DNA of 64,000 nucleotides from Cydia pomonella (GCF_033807575.1 NC_084716.1:2356001-2420000); one strand, 5' to 3'. Counted from the stretch's first letter, positions 9,616 through 21,010 are shown. The notes: a model not told the origin generated them from the sequence alone. Numbers and translations: made by a program.

Positions 9616-11076
9616 TCTATATTATATAAAGCTGCAGCCCGAACGTTAATCGACACGAATTGTTCTCCCGGAAGGAGGCGCGGGGGGGATTCGAGTTTGG
9701 TACGGTCGTACAGGGGGCGGTCCGGTGACCTCCGGAAAAATCCGACATCCGGTCTACCGGATCGGGACAGAAAAATGTTTGACGGCCCGGCTAAACGGTG
9801 GGAGATAGTGGGGGGGTGCTCGACCAAATGTCACAGAGGACCCCGGGCAGTTTCGGAGGCCGCCATTTTTTTTTCAAAATGGCGGATTCAAAATGGCGGC
9901 CGATTTTCAAGTCGGTCCCGGCGCGCTCAAATTTCGGTCACGGAATCTCGGGGCCCTCTAGATCGGTATGGAAAAAAAAAATTTGGAAAAAATCCAAGAT
10001 GGCGGACACCATGGCCACTTTTATTTTGTATGGCAACTTTTAAACGGTGACAGATAGGTGGGGGGTGCTCGACCAAATGTCATAGAGGGCCCCGAGACAA
10101 ATGTAATGGCATTTAAAAAAATTCAAAATGGCCGACTCAAAATGGCGCCGAAATTTCAAAACGGTCCGAGAGCGCCGAGAACCGGTATGTGGGTACATAT
10201 GGGCCCCCGCGTTCGAAAAAATTTTTTTTTTTTTTTTTAGCTCGAAAAAAAATTTGTATGGGATTTTTTTTCGAATCCCCCACATGCTAAACGGTGAGAG
10301 ATAGGTCGGGGGAGCTCGACCAAATGTCATAGAGGGCTCCGAGTGGAATCTGAATAAGAAAAAAAAAAATTCAAAATGGCCGACTTTTTTTTTTTCTAAA
10401 ACTTCAAAAAGGTCCGAGCGCTCTGAAATTTTGGTCGCGGTATCTCGGAGCCCCAATGACTCGTACGGAAAAAAAAAATTTTGGAAAAAATCCAAGATGG
10501 CGGAAAAATGGCCAGTTTACTTTTGTATGGCAACTCTCAAACGGTGCGTGATAGGTGGGGGGTGCTCGACCAAATGTCATAGAGGGCCCCGAGACAAATA
10601 AAACTGCATCAAAAAAAAATTCAAAATGGCCGACTTTTTTTTTTTCTTTTTTTAATGTTGGTCCGAGCGCGCTGAGATTTTGCATGCGGCGAGCCTGGGG
10701 GGCCAAGATTACCATATGAAAAAAAGTTTTTTGGAAAAATCCAAAATGGCGGTGGACAGGGGCAAAGTAAAATTTCCAAGTAGGTTAAGCGAGCCCGAAG
10801 GGCGAGCTTCAGGCTGGGAGGCCGAAGGCCGACCCCGGCGGAGGGCCGAAGGCCCGGAGCCTTCACCCCGACCCCCAAGCGTGCAACCCCCAGTAACTAA
10901 AAGCGAGGCCGAAGGCCGAGCTGCGTGCGTACGGTGCTCCCAAGCGTTCTACCAAGTCGACTGTCTTGATAAGCGGAGCCGGCGGGCCGAAGGCCCGACG
11001 GCGACGCGTCGAGGCCAGCGAAGGCCGAAGGCCGAGCTCCGCGTAGGGCCGAAGGCCCGAAGCGTCACCTGAGAGG

Positions 11077-11219
11077 GGGAAGTTGGAGCTTAAACACGAC
11101 CCAATAGGAAAAGTGTCTTAGACAAGCGAAACGGCGGGCCGAAGGCCAAAGGCCGTAGGCCCCACGTGAGCTTGTCAAGACACTTTTACTATTGGGTCGT
11201 GTTTAAGCTCCAACTTCCC
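11077..11219. repeat. long hairpin/cruciform in unit 2
   Basis: Same ~50-bp arms as 8235-8363, with a longer loop containing a duplicated GGCC-rich stretch. Confidence 0.9.
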
Positions 11220-11931
11220 GCACTAATCCCGAAGCGAAACCAACCCTCCCCGAGTGTCTTAATAAGCGAAGCGGCGGGCCAAAGGCCCGACGCTGAGCTT
11301 CGAAACCCAGCGAAGGCCGAAGGCCGAGCTCCGCGTAGGGCCGAAGGCCCGGAGCGTCCCACTGGTTCGGCCAAGCACGCGAGGCCGAAGGCCGAGCTGC
11401 GAGAGTGCGGCCCAAAGCGGAAGTACAACCGCATTACATTTCACCTTTGGAAAACAAATATTCTTTATACTAAAAATAACGGGAAAAATGCACTTATAGA
11501 GCGAACCGGTTACAAGTTAACTGTTTTAATAAGCGAAGCGGCGGGCCGAAGGCCCGACGCTGAGCTTCGAAACCCAGCGAAGGCCGAAGGCCGAGCTCCG
11601 CGTAGGGCCGAAGGCACGGAGCGTCCCATTGGATCGCCCAAGCACGCGAGGCCGAAGGCCGAGCTGCGAGAGTGCGGCCCAAAGCGGAAGTACAACCGCA
11701 TTAACTTTCCCCTTTGGAAAACAAATCTTCTTTATATTAATAACAACAAAAATAACGGGAAAAGTTATAAAGCGAACCGGCAACAAGTCAACTGTCTTAA
11801 TAAGCGGAGCCGGCGGGCCGAAGGCCCGACGGCGAAGCGTCGAGGCTAGCGAAGGCCGAAGGCCGAGCTCCGCGTAGGGCCGAAGGCCCGAAGCGTCCCC
11901 TTCGAAGCTCGCCAGCGGGGAAAAAAGTGTA

Positions 11932-12048
11932 AGTAAAAGTGTCTTAGACAAGCGAAACGGCGGGCCGGAGGCCGAAGGCCGTAGGCCCGACGTGAGCTTG
12001 TCAAGACACTGTTACTATTGGGTCGTGTTTACGCTCCAACTTCCCTTC
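11932..12048. repeat. partial third copy of the cruciform
   Basis: Only the inner part of the left arm (aaaagtgtcttagacaag) remains, while the right arm from 'cttgtcaagacactgttac' to 'ctccaacttccc' is complete. It can fold only over about 20 bp. Confidence 0.75.
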
Positions 12049-12534
12049 AACCCCCAAAGTAACTATATTGCGAAGGCCGAAGGCCGAGCTCCGCGTAGGG
12101 CCGAAGGCCCGGAGCGTCCCATTGGATCGCCCAAGCACGCGAGGCCGAAGGCCGAGCTGCGGGAGTGCGTGCTCGCACGCGGACCATTCCTTGCAAGCAA
12201 AAGTACAACTGCTTTACCTTTTCCCTTTGGAAAACACAAACTTTTACACCTAAACAACAGCAACAACAACAAACACTACAACAACAACACATAAACAACA
12301 ATATTAATAACAACATACGCAAGGCCGAGTGCATGCTCGCACGCGCAACAAAAGTACAACTGCAACACTTCTTCCCTTTGGAAAACAAACTTTTTCACTC
12401 AAACAACGGCACCTACAACAATAACTCATCAACAACAACATCAACAACAGCACCAACTACAAAAACAACAATACCAACTACAGCACCATGCACACCGCGG
12501 GGCCCACGGGCCCCGCGCACCAAGCAAAATCTAG

Positions 12535-13155
12535 TTATATCTGTATATATCCATTATGTATATAGTTGGTGTCAATAAATATTTTTCTTTAGGTACGAAA
12601 AAAAAAACAGAATCTAACATACTACAACTAGATATTGTCATTGTACAATGTCAATATAAAAATGCTTGTATAATAACCTAAATAATAAAATCACAACTTA
12701 TAATCATCAAAATAATCATTAATACTAGAGTAGAAGCATTCCTGTATTCGAAGGTACCTATTATCAGCATTTTAATTTTGGTGTAATCGATTATTGATTG
12801 CATGTGGTAAAAACCGGTAAAATCTGTCAAATTTTCGTCATCTTTAAAGGCATCTGCAGACCTTGCAATAAATTGCATGCGATTTTAGACAGGTAATTGC
12901 CGGCTAAGTAAGAGGAACGAATTCAATCGATCGTTCAAATACCGCAATGTATTGCAAATCGCTTGCGAGTAAGGTTTTTATTTAATTGGCTTTTATTAGT
13001 GACATTTTTGGCCCCTGGAAGTGAGTTTTGATTGTATCAGAATATTAAGAATGTGAGGTATTTGAAACAATGTTTTAAAATGATACGTCTCGAGAAAGTT
13101 CTATTGTAGGGGGCAGGTGCAATAAAATGAAATTATCGAGACACTAAACGGTATT
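12535..13155. other. intergenic/intronic AT-rich DNA
   Basis: No coding signal. The stretch 12850-12965 ('ggctaagtaagaggaacgaa', then 'ttcaatcgatcgttc') is an imperfect partner of 19905-19985, so both probably belong to one old repeat family. Confidence 0.5.
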
Positions 13156-13335
13156 TTTTTTTTTTATTATTATTTGTTTTTATGATAGCGGAGGCAAACG
13201 AGCAGACGGATCACCTGATGGTAAGCGATTACTGCCACACCTGCAACACCAGAGGGGTTGTAAGTGCGTTGCCGGCCTTTAAGATGGGAGTACGCTCTTT
13301 TCTTGAAGGTTTGAAGGTCTTATCGGTCCGGAAAT
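13156..13335 (+). repeat. LINE-like 3' fragment
   Basis: Contains 'ggcaaacgagcagacggatc', 'acctgatggtaagcgat' and 'aacaccagaggggttg', a widely dispersed lepidopteran retroelement segment. It is related to the family at 33160, 44310, 55805, 59390 and 62297. A poly-T/A run lies on its left. Confidence 0.7.
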
Positions 13336-13584
13336 ACCGCAGGCGACAGTTCAAAATATTTTCTTAAATTAATTTTGTCATAAAAACCGGTATTCTAATT
13401 AACTCCATTATGGAGATAATCGACGATTTATTCTCTGATAAGGTCCCTACGAGCGTGTACATTTGCCTTAGGGCCTGTTTACATATTGATTAGTGTTTAG
13501 TATGAGTGTATAGTTATACATTTGCTACTAAACGCAAGTATTATCTTGGACGATCAATATTCGAAATGTCATTACTATTATATA

Positions 13585-13740
13585 TAGTTTTAAGTAAGTA
13601 AATATTCTTTATTGTGCACCATACAGTTAAAAATAGACAGGAAATGAAAAAAACACGTAAAAGTTAGGTAACAAGAGGCGGTCTTATCGCTAAGAAGCGA
13701 TCTCTTCCAGACAACCTTTGGGTAGCAGGAAACTATGAAC
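13585..13740 (-). repeat. retroelement 3' end ending in an 'aataaagaat' motif
   Basis: Read in reverse it runs from 'aggttgtctggaagagatcg' to 'gtgcacaataaagaatattt'. The same element is forward at 15985-16140 and reverse at 42598-42720. Family class is uncertain. Confidence 0.65.
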
Positions 13741-14105
13741 TTAGAAAATTGAACGGATTGATTGAAGTTTTATAGATTATATAGCTAAAAAAAATAAAAA
13801 AATGTTTTATCAATATCGTTTAGCCATACCATACCTCGAAGTTAACGGAGTTTAAAAAAAACACCGTGTATAAGCAGATTTCCATTAATTTAGGTAACAT
13901 GCGGTCAACTCGGTATTTAATTAAAATTCAAAATATCGCATAGGGTTTTAAATCTTCATAGGTCTTCAATGAATTAGGGTTAAGCTGGTGGATTAAGCGA
14001 GCCGGCGTCGAATAAGCCGCTTTGCAACAGGCGCCCAGGCTTGCGGGGACGGTATATGATGATATCACATTAGTAGGTACATTAAACATCTAAGATTTCG
14101 TCTTC
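13741..14105. other. no recognised feature
   Basis: AT-rich; nothing supported. Confidence 0.5.
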
Positions 14106-14119
14106 AAGAGACTCGTTCT

Positions 14120-14182
14120 CATGCTCATCCTCTCTCTTCTCTTCTCTCTCTCTCTCTCTCTCTTCTCTTCTCTTCTTCTCTT
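14120..14182. repeat. CT-rich microsatellite
   Basis: A run of (TC)n with interspersed TTCTC units. Confidence 0.9.
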
Positions 14183-14257
14183 GTAAACTTTGATAGAAAT
14201 CGCCAATCGCAACTTAAATAATGTATGGTATTCAGTCACGTATTTTCGTAGCATCTG

Positions 14258-14382
14258 GGGGCCTATCGTGAAAACCGAAATTCGCAAATTGCGGGGATCT
14301 TTCTCTTTTACTCTCACTAAGACGTAGTTAGAATGACAGAGAAAATTTTCCGCAATTGACGAACTTCTATTTTCGCGGCTAC
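14258..14382. mobile_element. palindromic MITE, 'GGGCCTACCGCGAACACC' family
   Basis: Diverged copy: 'gggcctatcgtgaaaaccg' on the left against 'gaacttctattttcgcgg' on the right, with the inner 'gcaaattgcgggatctttctc' type arm. Better copies are at 46161-46284 and in the array at 27425-28132. Confidence 0.7.
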
Positions 14383-14440
14383 AGCTCTGTCACCCCGATA
14401 AATTTTTTCTTCATTTAGCGTTTGTCAATGTACTGTCATA

Positions 14441-14714
14441 ATAATAAATAAATAATAATAAATATTATAGGACATTATTACACAAATTGACTAAATCCCA
14501 CAGTAAGCGCAATAAGGCTTGTGTTGAGGGTACTTAGACAACGATATATATAATATATAAATATTTATAAATACTTAAATACATAGAAAATACCCATGAC
14601 TCAGGAACAAATATCCATGCTCATCACACGAATAAATGCCCTTACCAGGATTTGAACCCGGGACCATCAGCTTCATAGGCAGGGTCCACTACCCACTAGG
14701 CCAAACCGGTCGTC
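14441..14714 (-). repeat. SINE family 1, full length
   Basis: Complete reverse copy: head 'gaccggtttggcctagtggg' (as read in reverse), box B GGTTCAAATCC, the 'catgggtattttctatgtat' body and an AAATAAT-type tail. Confidence 0.9.
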
Positions 14715-15258
14715 AATTGGTTATTTGTTATTGGTTGGTTTGGTGTCATATTGGTTAGACCATCAGAACGGAAAACTCTATGCCATCTGTCAAACTAGCC
14801 AATTGAACAACTGTCCCAATATTCATGTTCACTCATCATTTACGATTGTTGCCATTAGGCTCCAAACTGCTCCACAATGGCGGAGGGCATCGCACCGGCA
14901 TCGGGGTCACTAGTGTTGTACTGTTTGGGCATTACCGATAATTTGAACGGGAATTTCCCCAATCGCTTAAATCGATAAAAAGTTACCAAAAATTAGGAAT
15001 GCTAGCCCAAATGAAAAATAAAATTCAATTAATTAATTTAGAAACTTCATCAAAACGCAATAAAAAAATATGTTTTTTTAGAAGACAGGTATATAACATG
15101 GAATAAGTGTTAATGTTTAACATTGTGGGGCTTTTTACAATATTTAAAAAGACGGTATTAGTATGTTATTTTTTAGATTTGGAATTTTATCATATTTTTC
15201 ACACGAGCTATTTCGTCTTCGGCTTTTTATCCCCATTCTTTACCATTTTTCCATACTA
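14715..15258. other. no recognised feature
   Basis: AT-rich; no repeat partner or coding signal. Confidence 0.5.
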
Positions 15259-15452
15259 TGTACAGTCGCCATCTAATATATTGGAGCGTCCAAGATATCA
15301 CAAGTAGAATAGAATAGAATAGAATAGTTTATTATCTAATAAGTATTACAGAAGTATCTGAACAAAGCTTCTATTATTAGGACGTTAAAGTAAATCTTCA
15401 AATATTTTTGATCTCCTTGGCCTCTCCGGTATATATCTGATGGCGACTATAC
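15259..15452. mobile_element. MITE of the GTACAGTC family with an internal insertion
   Basis: Left end GTACAGTCGCCATCTAATAT and right end (reversed) GTATAGTCGCCATCAGATAT are TIRs. Between the arms a (TAGAA)n run at 15305-15330 and about 60 bases look like a short retroelement tail. Related copies are at 21011-21147 and 41192-41230. Confidence 0.7.
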
Positions 15453-15489
15453 GACGGTATTTCAGTAAATATTCTTAGGCACAAGATAA

Positions 15490-15580
15490 CCTCATAAACG
15501 TACAAATAATACCGGGATTCGAACTCCCGATCTCCTGCTTCGTAGGCAGGGTCACTAACTAGGCTACGAGGCCGTTATAA
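15490..15580 (-). repeat. tRNA-like SINE head
   Basis: In reverse: ACGGCCTCGTAGCCTAGTTAG (box A region), CCTGCCTACGAAGCAGGAG (a good anticodon-like stem-loop) and GGAGTTCGAATCCCGGTA (box B and T arm). The T and anticodon stems are better preserved than in family 1. The acceptor and D stems do not pair convincingly, so I call it a SINE rather than a tRNA gene. Confidence 0.6.
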
Positions 15581-15614
15581 TATTCCCAAAAATCCCGCGG
15601 CACATCCGCAGTGA

Positions 15615-15750
15615 ACTAGGGGGGGGGGACAAGTTGATATCTCCGGAGGCCTAGGGTAGAAGGGGGGCGGGCAGACGCCGCAAAGGGGCATATATTGTAT
15701 GTAAAATTTGAGCTCCAGGAGGGAAGGGGGGCAGCTGCCCCCCCGGACCT
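15615..15750. repeat. G-rich tract with a hairpin
   Basis: Contains a run of ten G (15619-15628), further G-runs at 15661-15670 and 15721-15733, and the palindrome GGGGGGCAGCTGCCCCCC. It is probably part of an old retroelement. The G-runs could form a quadruplex. Confidence 0.6.
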
Positions 15751-15984
15751 GCCTACGCCCATGGGCACATCACTACTCACAGCATTGCGATCAATCATGA
15801 ACAGCACATTTCTGTTTCGGCCACTCTATTTCCTCGGTGATCCATCATTTCCCCTTTTTTAGGCTAAACATTACTGACGACGTAATCAATTTGGTTTACG
15901 GCGTTGTTACTGTAAAATAGAAATAAGTAGGGTGGAATACTATTAACACTTAGACTTCATAACATTTTTGCAACACCTACTCTT

Positions 15985-16145
15985 TTTGTTTAAATACTTT
16001 GTTTCCGCTACCTAAAGGTTGTCTGGAAGAAATTGCTCTTTAGCGATAAGATCGCTTGTCGTCTTCCGATATCTTTAATCAATTGTTTTTCTTCAGGTTG
16101 TATCTTTTACTGAGATGTGCCAATAAAGAGTAGGTGTTATATATT
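15985..16145 (+). repeat. retroelement 3' end ending in AATAAAGAGT
   Basis: Forward copy of the family at 13585: 'aggttgtctggaagaaattg' near the left and 'caataaagagtaggtgt' at the end. Confidence 0.65.
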
Positions 16146-16964
16146 CTATTTTTATTATATTTTATTTGTTACGAATAATAGGAATATCTAACACTCTTCT
16201 AACCAAAACAGTAATTAATAATAAAATATAAATAAGGTTAAAAAAAAAAGTCAAAAATGATTAAGTATTTTTTTTTGTCGTTTTAGTTTTTGTATTTTTT
16301 ACAAAATGGAGCCATAATTTTTAAGCTGTGTTCGGTAGGTCCATAGCTGTGTCACTAGTATAAATTTGTGTTACAAATTGACAGTCAATAGAGTCGGACC
16401 AGCACTCTGCATAGCATATGCAAACACAAAGTGTGGCAATTCTTATGCAATTGCCTAATAGATTCCATCTTGTGACTCGAGCAAGAGACCTTTTGGCCAG
16501 TGTTTCCGGTGCAGAGTTGCAAAATTGCGAGATTTATGAAATGTGGACCTACAGTTATACTTAACTTAGGTACCCATGTTTAGAGATATAGTCTAGATCT
16601 GAACTGTATGCTGATACTGTAATTTCTGCTATTGTCTGTATCTTGTTTTGCGAGCCAACCAATTGACTAAAATAAAAGTACCGTTCAGGGGTTAATCTAC
16701 TTGCTTTTGGCTGGCGTTCTGTCAAGTGAGCCAGGGAACTTACAAAAATTGTTAGAAAAAATACTATAACACTTACTTCTTACATGATTAGTAGATAGCC
16801 TACAAAGAAATGGTCTAAAATTACCAAAAAATGGCTGATTGATCACGTAGGCGTCGTAACCATGGCAACCAGACCGACATGACTTGCGTTCCCGCGCGCT
16901 ACTCCATACAGCTAGCGCTACTTCTAGTATTGAAGTCTGATGCACAATAAAGTTGATTCATCCG
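16146..16964. other. mostly unassigned; one X-box-like site
   Basis: AT-rich DNA with a GC-richer patch at 16840-16930. GTAACCATGGCAAC at 16856-16869 fits the RFX X-box consensus GTNRCC-N(0-3)-RGYAAC exactly. The 82-codon reverse ORF across the patch has no recognised domain. Confidence 0.35.
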
Positions 16965-17115
16965 AAATTTTCTTATTTATAAACTGAATAGATGTCATAT
17001 ATTACAGAAAAAGTGACGAAGCCCTCCAGTGTTGAAGGCTTGATTCGATCCTCTTTAGCATTCCGGGATAACGCCATGAACCCCCGGCCACCCCGGCCCC
17101 GTCACGGTGGAACCG
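16965..17115 (-). repeat. SINE family 2, second copy
   Basis: In reverse: 'ccgtgacggggccggggtgg' head, then 'cgttatcccggaatgctaaa' and 'ttcaacactggagggcttcg', followed by the 'gacatctattcagtttata' body shared with 2957-3185. Confidence 0.7.
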
Positions 17116-17207
17116 GTCCCAAATTCTCGAGTAGGTATATGCCCATCTTATTGTTAGTAGACTAGGCATCTTTGACCAAGGCGTTTTTAGTATACTGTAT
17201 CCAAAGG

Positions 17208-17490
17208 GTACAAAAGAGGACCTCCCACTACTAAGACTATTACTAAGACTTCACTGTCCGTCTGTCTGTCTTTCTGTCACCAGGCTGTACCTCATGAACC
17301 GTGATAGCTAGACAGTTGAAATTTTCACAGATGATGTATTTTATTGCCTCTATAACAACAAATACTAAAAACAGATTAAAATAAAAATTTTGGGGCTCCC
17401 AACAATTAACGTGATTATTTTACCGTTTTTTGCGTAATGGTACGGAACCTGTCGTACGCGAGTCCGACTCGCATTTGGCCGGTTTTTTTT
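17208..17490 (+). repeat. dispersed repeat lacking its 5S-derived block
   Basis: Shares 'acggaacct', 'gcgagtccgactcgcattt' and 'ggccggttttt' with the reverse-oriented repeat at 52327-52647, plus the CTGTCCGTCTGTCTGTC motif. Where the other copy has 63 bases of 5S-like sequence, this one reads 'gtgattattttaccgtttt'. Confidence 0.75.
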
Positions 17491-17534
17491 TGTTTTTTTT
17501 TTCTTTAACATATGACTCTACTTTATGATCTACT

Positions 17535-17537
<3 letters not shown>

Positions 17538-17582
<45 letters not shown>
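17538..17582. repeat. (TA)n microsatellite
   Basis: An uninterrupted TA run of about 21 units. Confidence 0.95.
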
Positions 17583-17585
<3 letters not shown>

Positions 17586-19440
17586 GTTTGACTAGTTAAA
17601 AACACAAATGAAAATATTATTTAATAAAATAATTTGATTTTTTCCCAAAGTTGAGTATTTTCTTATTTCTTACTGCCTTATTTGCTGACTATTCTGTATA
17701 TTCAGTGGTATTTACACAAACTTATTAAAATCGAGAACAAATAAATGAATATTTTAACAATAAAAGTCTAGACTTTTAATGCTTTTTTGAAATTATTTAG
17801 TCCTCATTAAAAACACTAACAAAAGTCTAGTATTGAGTATTGTAACAGATCTAGTTTCATTACAAAACAACCAACAGTAGGTATAATTATTTGTAATTTG
17901 TATAGGACATTAAATAGAAACAATGACTGTTAAAGAGTGCGTTCACACAGTGCTAATTACTGTAGGCACATTGTTAGTTTATAAAACTATAAAGAAACAT
18001 TTATACATAGTTACACGTAATTATAAGTAAAATTTTATACAAACAATTTATCGATAAGCCTAACGTAATGGCACAACCCTAACTCCTTATTTTTTGTCAT
18101 GATAAATCTACATAGATATTAAAAAATAAAAATAGTAACTAAACATAACAGAGGACATACCATAAACAAAACAAACATTTTGTATTATTTGCAAGTAAGT
18201 ATATAATATAATTTCACGAAAATGTCTAAATCACAAATAGCTATTTGTTTTACAAGGGGGCAAAGTTGTTGTTTAACCGCTCGGTCTAATATTGATACCT
18301 GAGCAAGCGAAAGATTCCAAAATTGGAACACGCGCGTAGTGAGTGGTTCATGAAGTGGAATCTTGAGCGTTGTGAGGGTTTCAAGGCACGAGGGTTAAAC
18401 AAACTTTGCTTCCAAGTGAGACACATTATTTTTCACCACACAAACGCGAGTAAAATACTAACTAAATACCAAAAAACCAAACCAAATCAAATCCAAATGA
18501 ACGTAATTAAAAATATGTCATTCAAAATCTTCATTTAAAAATCAATTACACCAGTTAACATAAGGAAACGACTCAAAATTTGCATCTGATTACTTTGCCC
18601 CACATGTGGATAAAATGCAATTTTTTCATTAGTTTTTTAACAAGCAAGAGGGCCCCTTACCACTTGTTGTGGTGAAAAAAATATTATCATTAAGTATTAG
18701 TTCTTAACACGTTTGTCCGAAAGACGCCATGCAACGTAGGTTTAATAATGAGTTACACTAATTGCCGTTGAGCGAAGGTGATATTCTAAATATCACTTTA
18801 CGATTTTGATCTTCACGATTCAATTTCATAGTATGTGCAAATGACGAAATCATAGATGACGGCGATATTGGTGATATCACACTACACTTTTCCCAGACAT
18901 TCCACACGTACTCGCCAAAACTGCTAGAAACTTGGTGGCATTAACTCCAACATGTAATATGGTCATCATCTAGCGTTAGCGTGGAATTTTGCCACAGCTT
19001 ACTCGGGGTGCTTGGGGTCCGCTCGGCAACCTTACTCCATGACAATTCTTGAGTCAATACTCAGGCACTAGTTTTTACTAAAGCGACTGCCATTTGACTT
19101 TCCAATTCGACGGTAAAAGTCCATATTTAGATCAATCTGGTTTCCGCACGATGTTTTCCTTCACCGAAAAGCGATCGATTTATTTATTTCTATATTATCA
19201 ATATTACATTGTTAGAATTTTGACAAGGAGGGAGGGAGGGGTCGAATATTCTTGAAATTCGTGTGATGTAATTTAAGGATGACCCCTATATAGTATATAT
19301 GCATAACAGATAATGACATGACTTGATAATCAATGGGTAAATATCAATAGATACTTTCTACATCAGTTATATCCTACATGAGAACTCCGTATAAAGTAAA
19401 AACGTAATGTAGATAACTAAAATAGGTTAATGCTGCCCCA
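17583..19440. other. long unassigned stretch
   Basis: Mostly AT-rich. Near 18300-18440 a GC-richer patch (gagcaagcgaaagattcc) looks like a dispersed repeat by recall, but it has no partner in the window. The ORF at 18323-18538 is not credible as a gene. Confidence 0.45.
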
Positions 19441-19460
19441 AATATTCCTGTTGTTATACG

Positions 19461-19476
19461 GAGGTCAATGACCCTC
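19461..19476. promoter_or_regulatory. EcRE-like inverted repeat
   Basis: GAGGTCAATGACCCTC is a 1-base-spaced inverted repeat of GGTCA, the arrangement preferred by the ecdysone receptor/USP heterodimer (consensus AGGTCA-N-TGACCT). It ends 9 bp upstream of a TATA box. Confidence 0.4.
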
Positions 19477-19485
19477 GGCACAGAC

Positions 19486-19492
19486 TATAAAA
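19486..19492 (+). promoter_or_regulatory. TATA box candidate
   Basis: TATAAAA within 'cagactataaaacgatcg'. A start site would be expected near 19515-19520. No ATG or clear initiator follows at the right distance, so any transcript is undefined. Confidence 0.35.
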
Positions 19493-19559
19493 CGATCGTC
19501 CTTTTATACGCTCTGTGAGTTCGAGTGGATTCGGTTCTGTTCAGCGTGGCTGTATAATA

Positions 19560-21008
19560 TTTGATCTCAATTTCCTTTGCATTGTTTTTTATATTATTAA
19601 AAAAAAAAACAGCATTCTGGGCGTATTTGGGTAATGCTTACATAAAGTACAAACAGTATTTTTGATTGAAGTAGGTCGAGCAAAAAGCTCGATAAAATAA
19701 ATAAAATGTTCCGGATTGCTAAAAATAAGCCTAACTACTTCCCTTTAAAATGTTTAAATCCGTCTATATGCGTTTGAGACCGTGCTAGACAATTAAACTT
19801 AAGTACAAACATATCTACATACATAAAAAAAACAGCCATATTTTTTACCCTCCCATCTTCGCTTTATCAGGTAAAAGAGTCTATTTGAACTTTGGGGTTT
19901 CAAAAAATGCCATGCAATTTTAGATAATTTCTGGCTAAGTAGGAGCAATTAATTCAATCGATCATCGCATAGCATGCGATTATCGGTGACGTTTGTAGAG
20001 GCCATAACGTACATCCTTCTGTTCCTAATATTAAAAAACCGGTAAACAATTATCATGATTACATCACTAATCAAAATATCATATGTAGAGATGCGATTTA
20101 AAAACTCATAATGTCAAATAAAAACAAGTTTTTTTAATGAGTTAGATCTACAAATGGTTTATAAATGCATCTTTGATGATGACTTGATGACATCAGCAGT
20201 TAGATTGATAACTTGTCTTTAACATAATGCCAAGGACGGTGTGAATATAACTTTGCTTATAATTAAAATGATTAACATTTTTTTTTTATGTTGAGAAACC
20301 GATGTGAATTAGATTATCACATGAGATATACTAACTGACTTGCGAGGTCATAACATTGTCATTCGTCTTTACTTTTTAAAAACTTATATAGGAATAGGTA
20401 AGAAAAAAACCCGATAAGTATTTTTTTTCAGAATATGAATGGATATATATGTTTATTTATTTGATTTGGATTTATTATTGTTTTTAAAAGGTTCTGAGAT
20501 AGATCAGTACTTCTTTAACCATTTTTATAATAATATAAAAACTAGTTTACAAAATTAATTTAGGCTTAAATATACTTAATTTTCCGTTGTATATCTGACG
20601 CTGAAATTCTCATTCGGGTTCGTTTTCGCGTTGTAAGGCTGTCGATAGTCACTTTGTCGATGGCAAATTTTATGAGTTAATTTTAGTGATCAATTGAGCA
20701 GGAACTAGTTAAACTTCCCTTTATTGTTACCAATTTGCCTTTTTTCGCATTCTTCATGTCACATAAGCTCTAACAAGTCATGCTTTAAAACTTATACTGA
20801 TAACTTGAGCAGTTAATATTATTTTACATTGCCATAACTAAAAAAAAACATAAACAGTGGTCATAAACATAAAAATAGTTCCTACCTTTAAGTAGGTCTT
20901 AGGCAATATGAAGTTTTATACTCATAAGATAAAATGTACTCGAATATATGCTTTATTATTTTAGCAATTTGTAGTAAACTCGCGTGCATAATAAATGGAT
21001 TTTTTTTT
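19560..21008. other. no recognised gene
   Basis: AT-rich. 19905-19985 pairs weakly with 12850-12965; otherwise nothing is supported. Confidence 0.5.
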
Positions 21009-21010
21009 AG

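Larger units (their letters stand above)
9616..12534 (+). mobile_element. non-autonomous Helitron, unit 2 of the dimer
   Basis: Starts TCTATATTATATAAAGCTGC immediately after the CTAG of unit 1 and ends hairpin (12496-12517), CACCAAGCAAAAT, CTAG (12531-12534). Length is 2919 bp. It has the same order of modules as unit 1: four ~250-bp repeats, cruciform, 267-bp repeats (11260 and 11527, plus a variant at 11798) and a CAA tract. It differs by indels, a second partial cruciform and a single terminus. The following host base is T, as expected for Helitron insertion. Confidence 0.75.

Noticed and set aside
6654..12534. Two ~2.9-kb direct repeats as LTRs of a retrovirus-like element
   Set aside because: They touch with no internal region, lack TG...CA ends and a flanking duplication, and fit Helitron ends instead.
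15490..15580. A functional tRNA gene on the reverse strand
   Set aside because: Box A, box B and the anticodon-like arm are good, but the acceptor and D stems do not pair, and related heads belong to SINEs.
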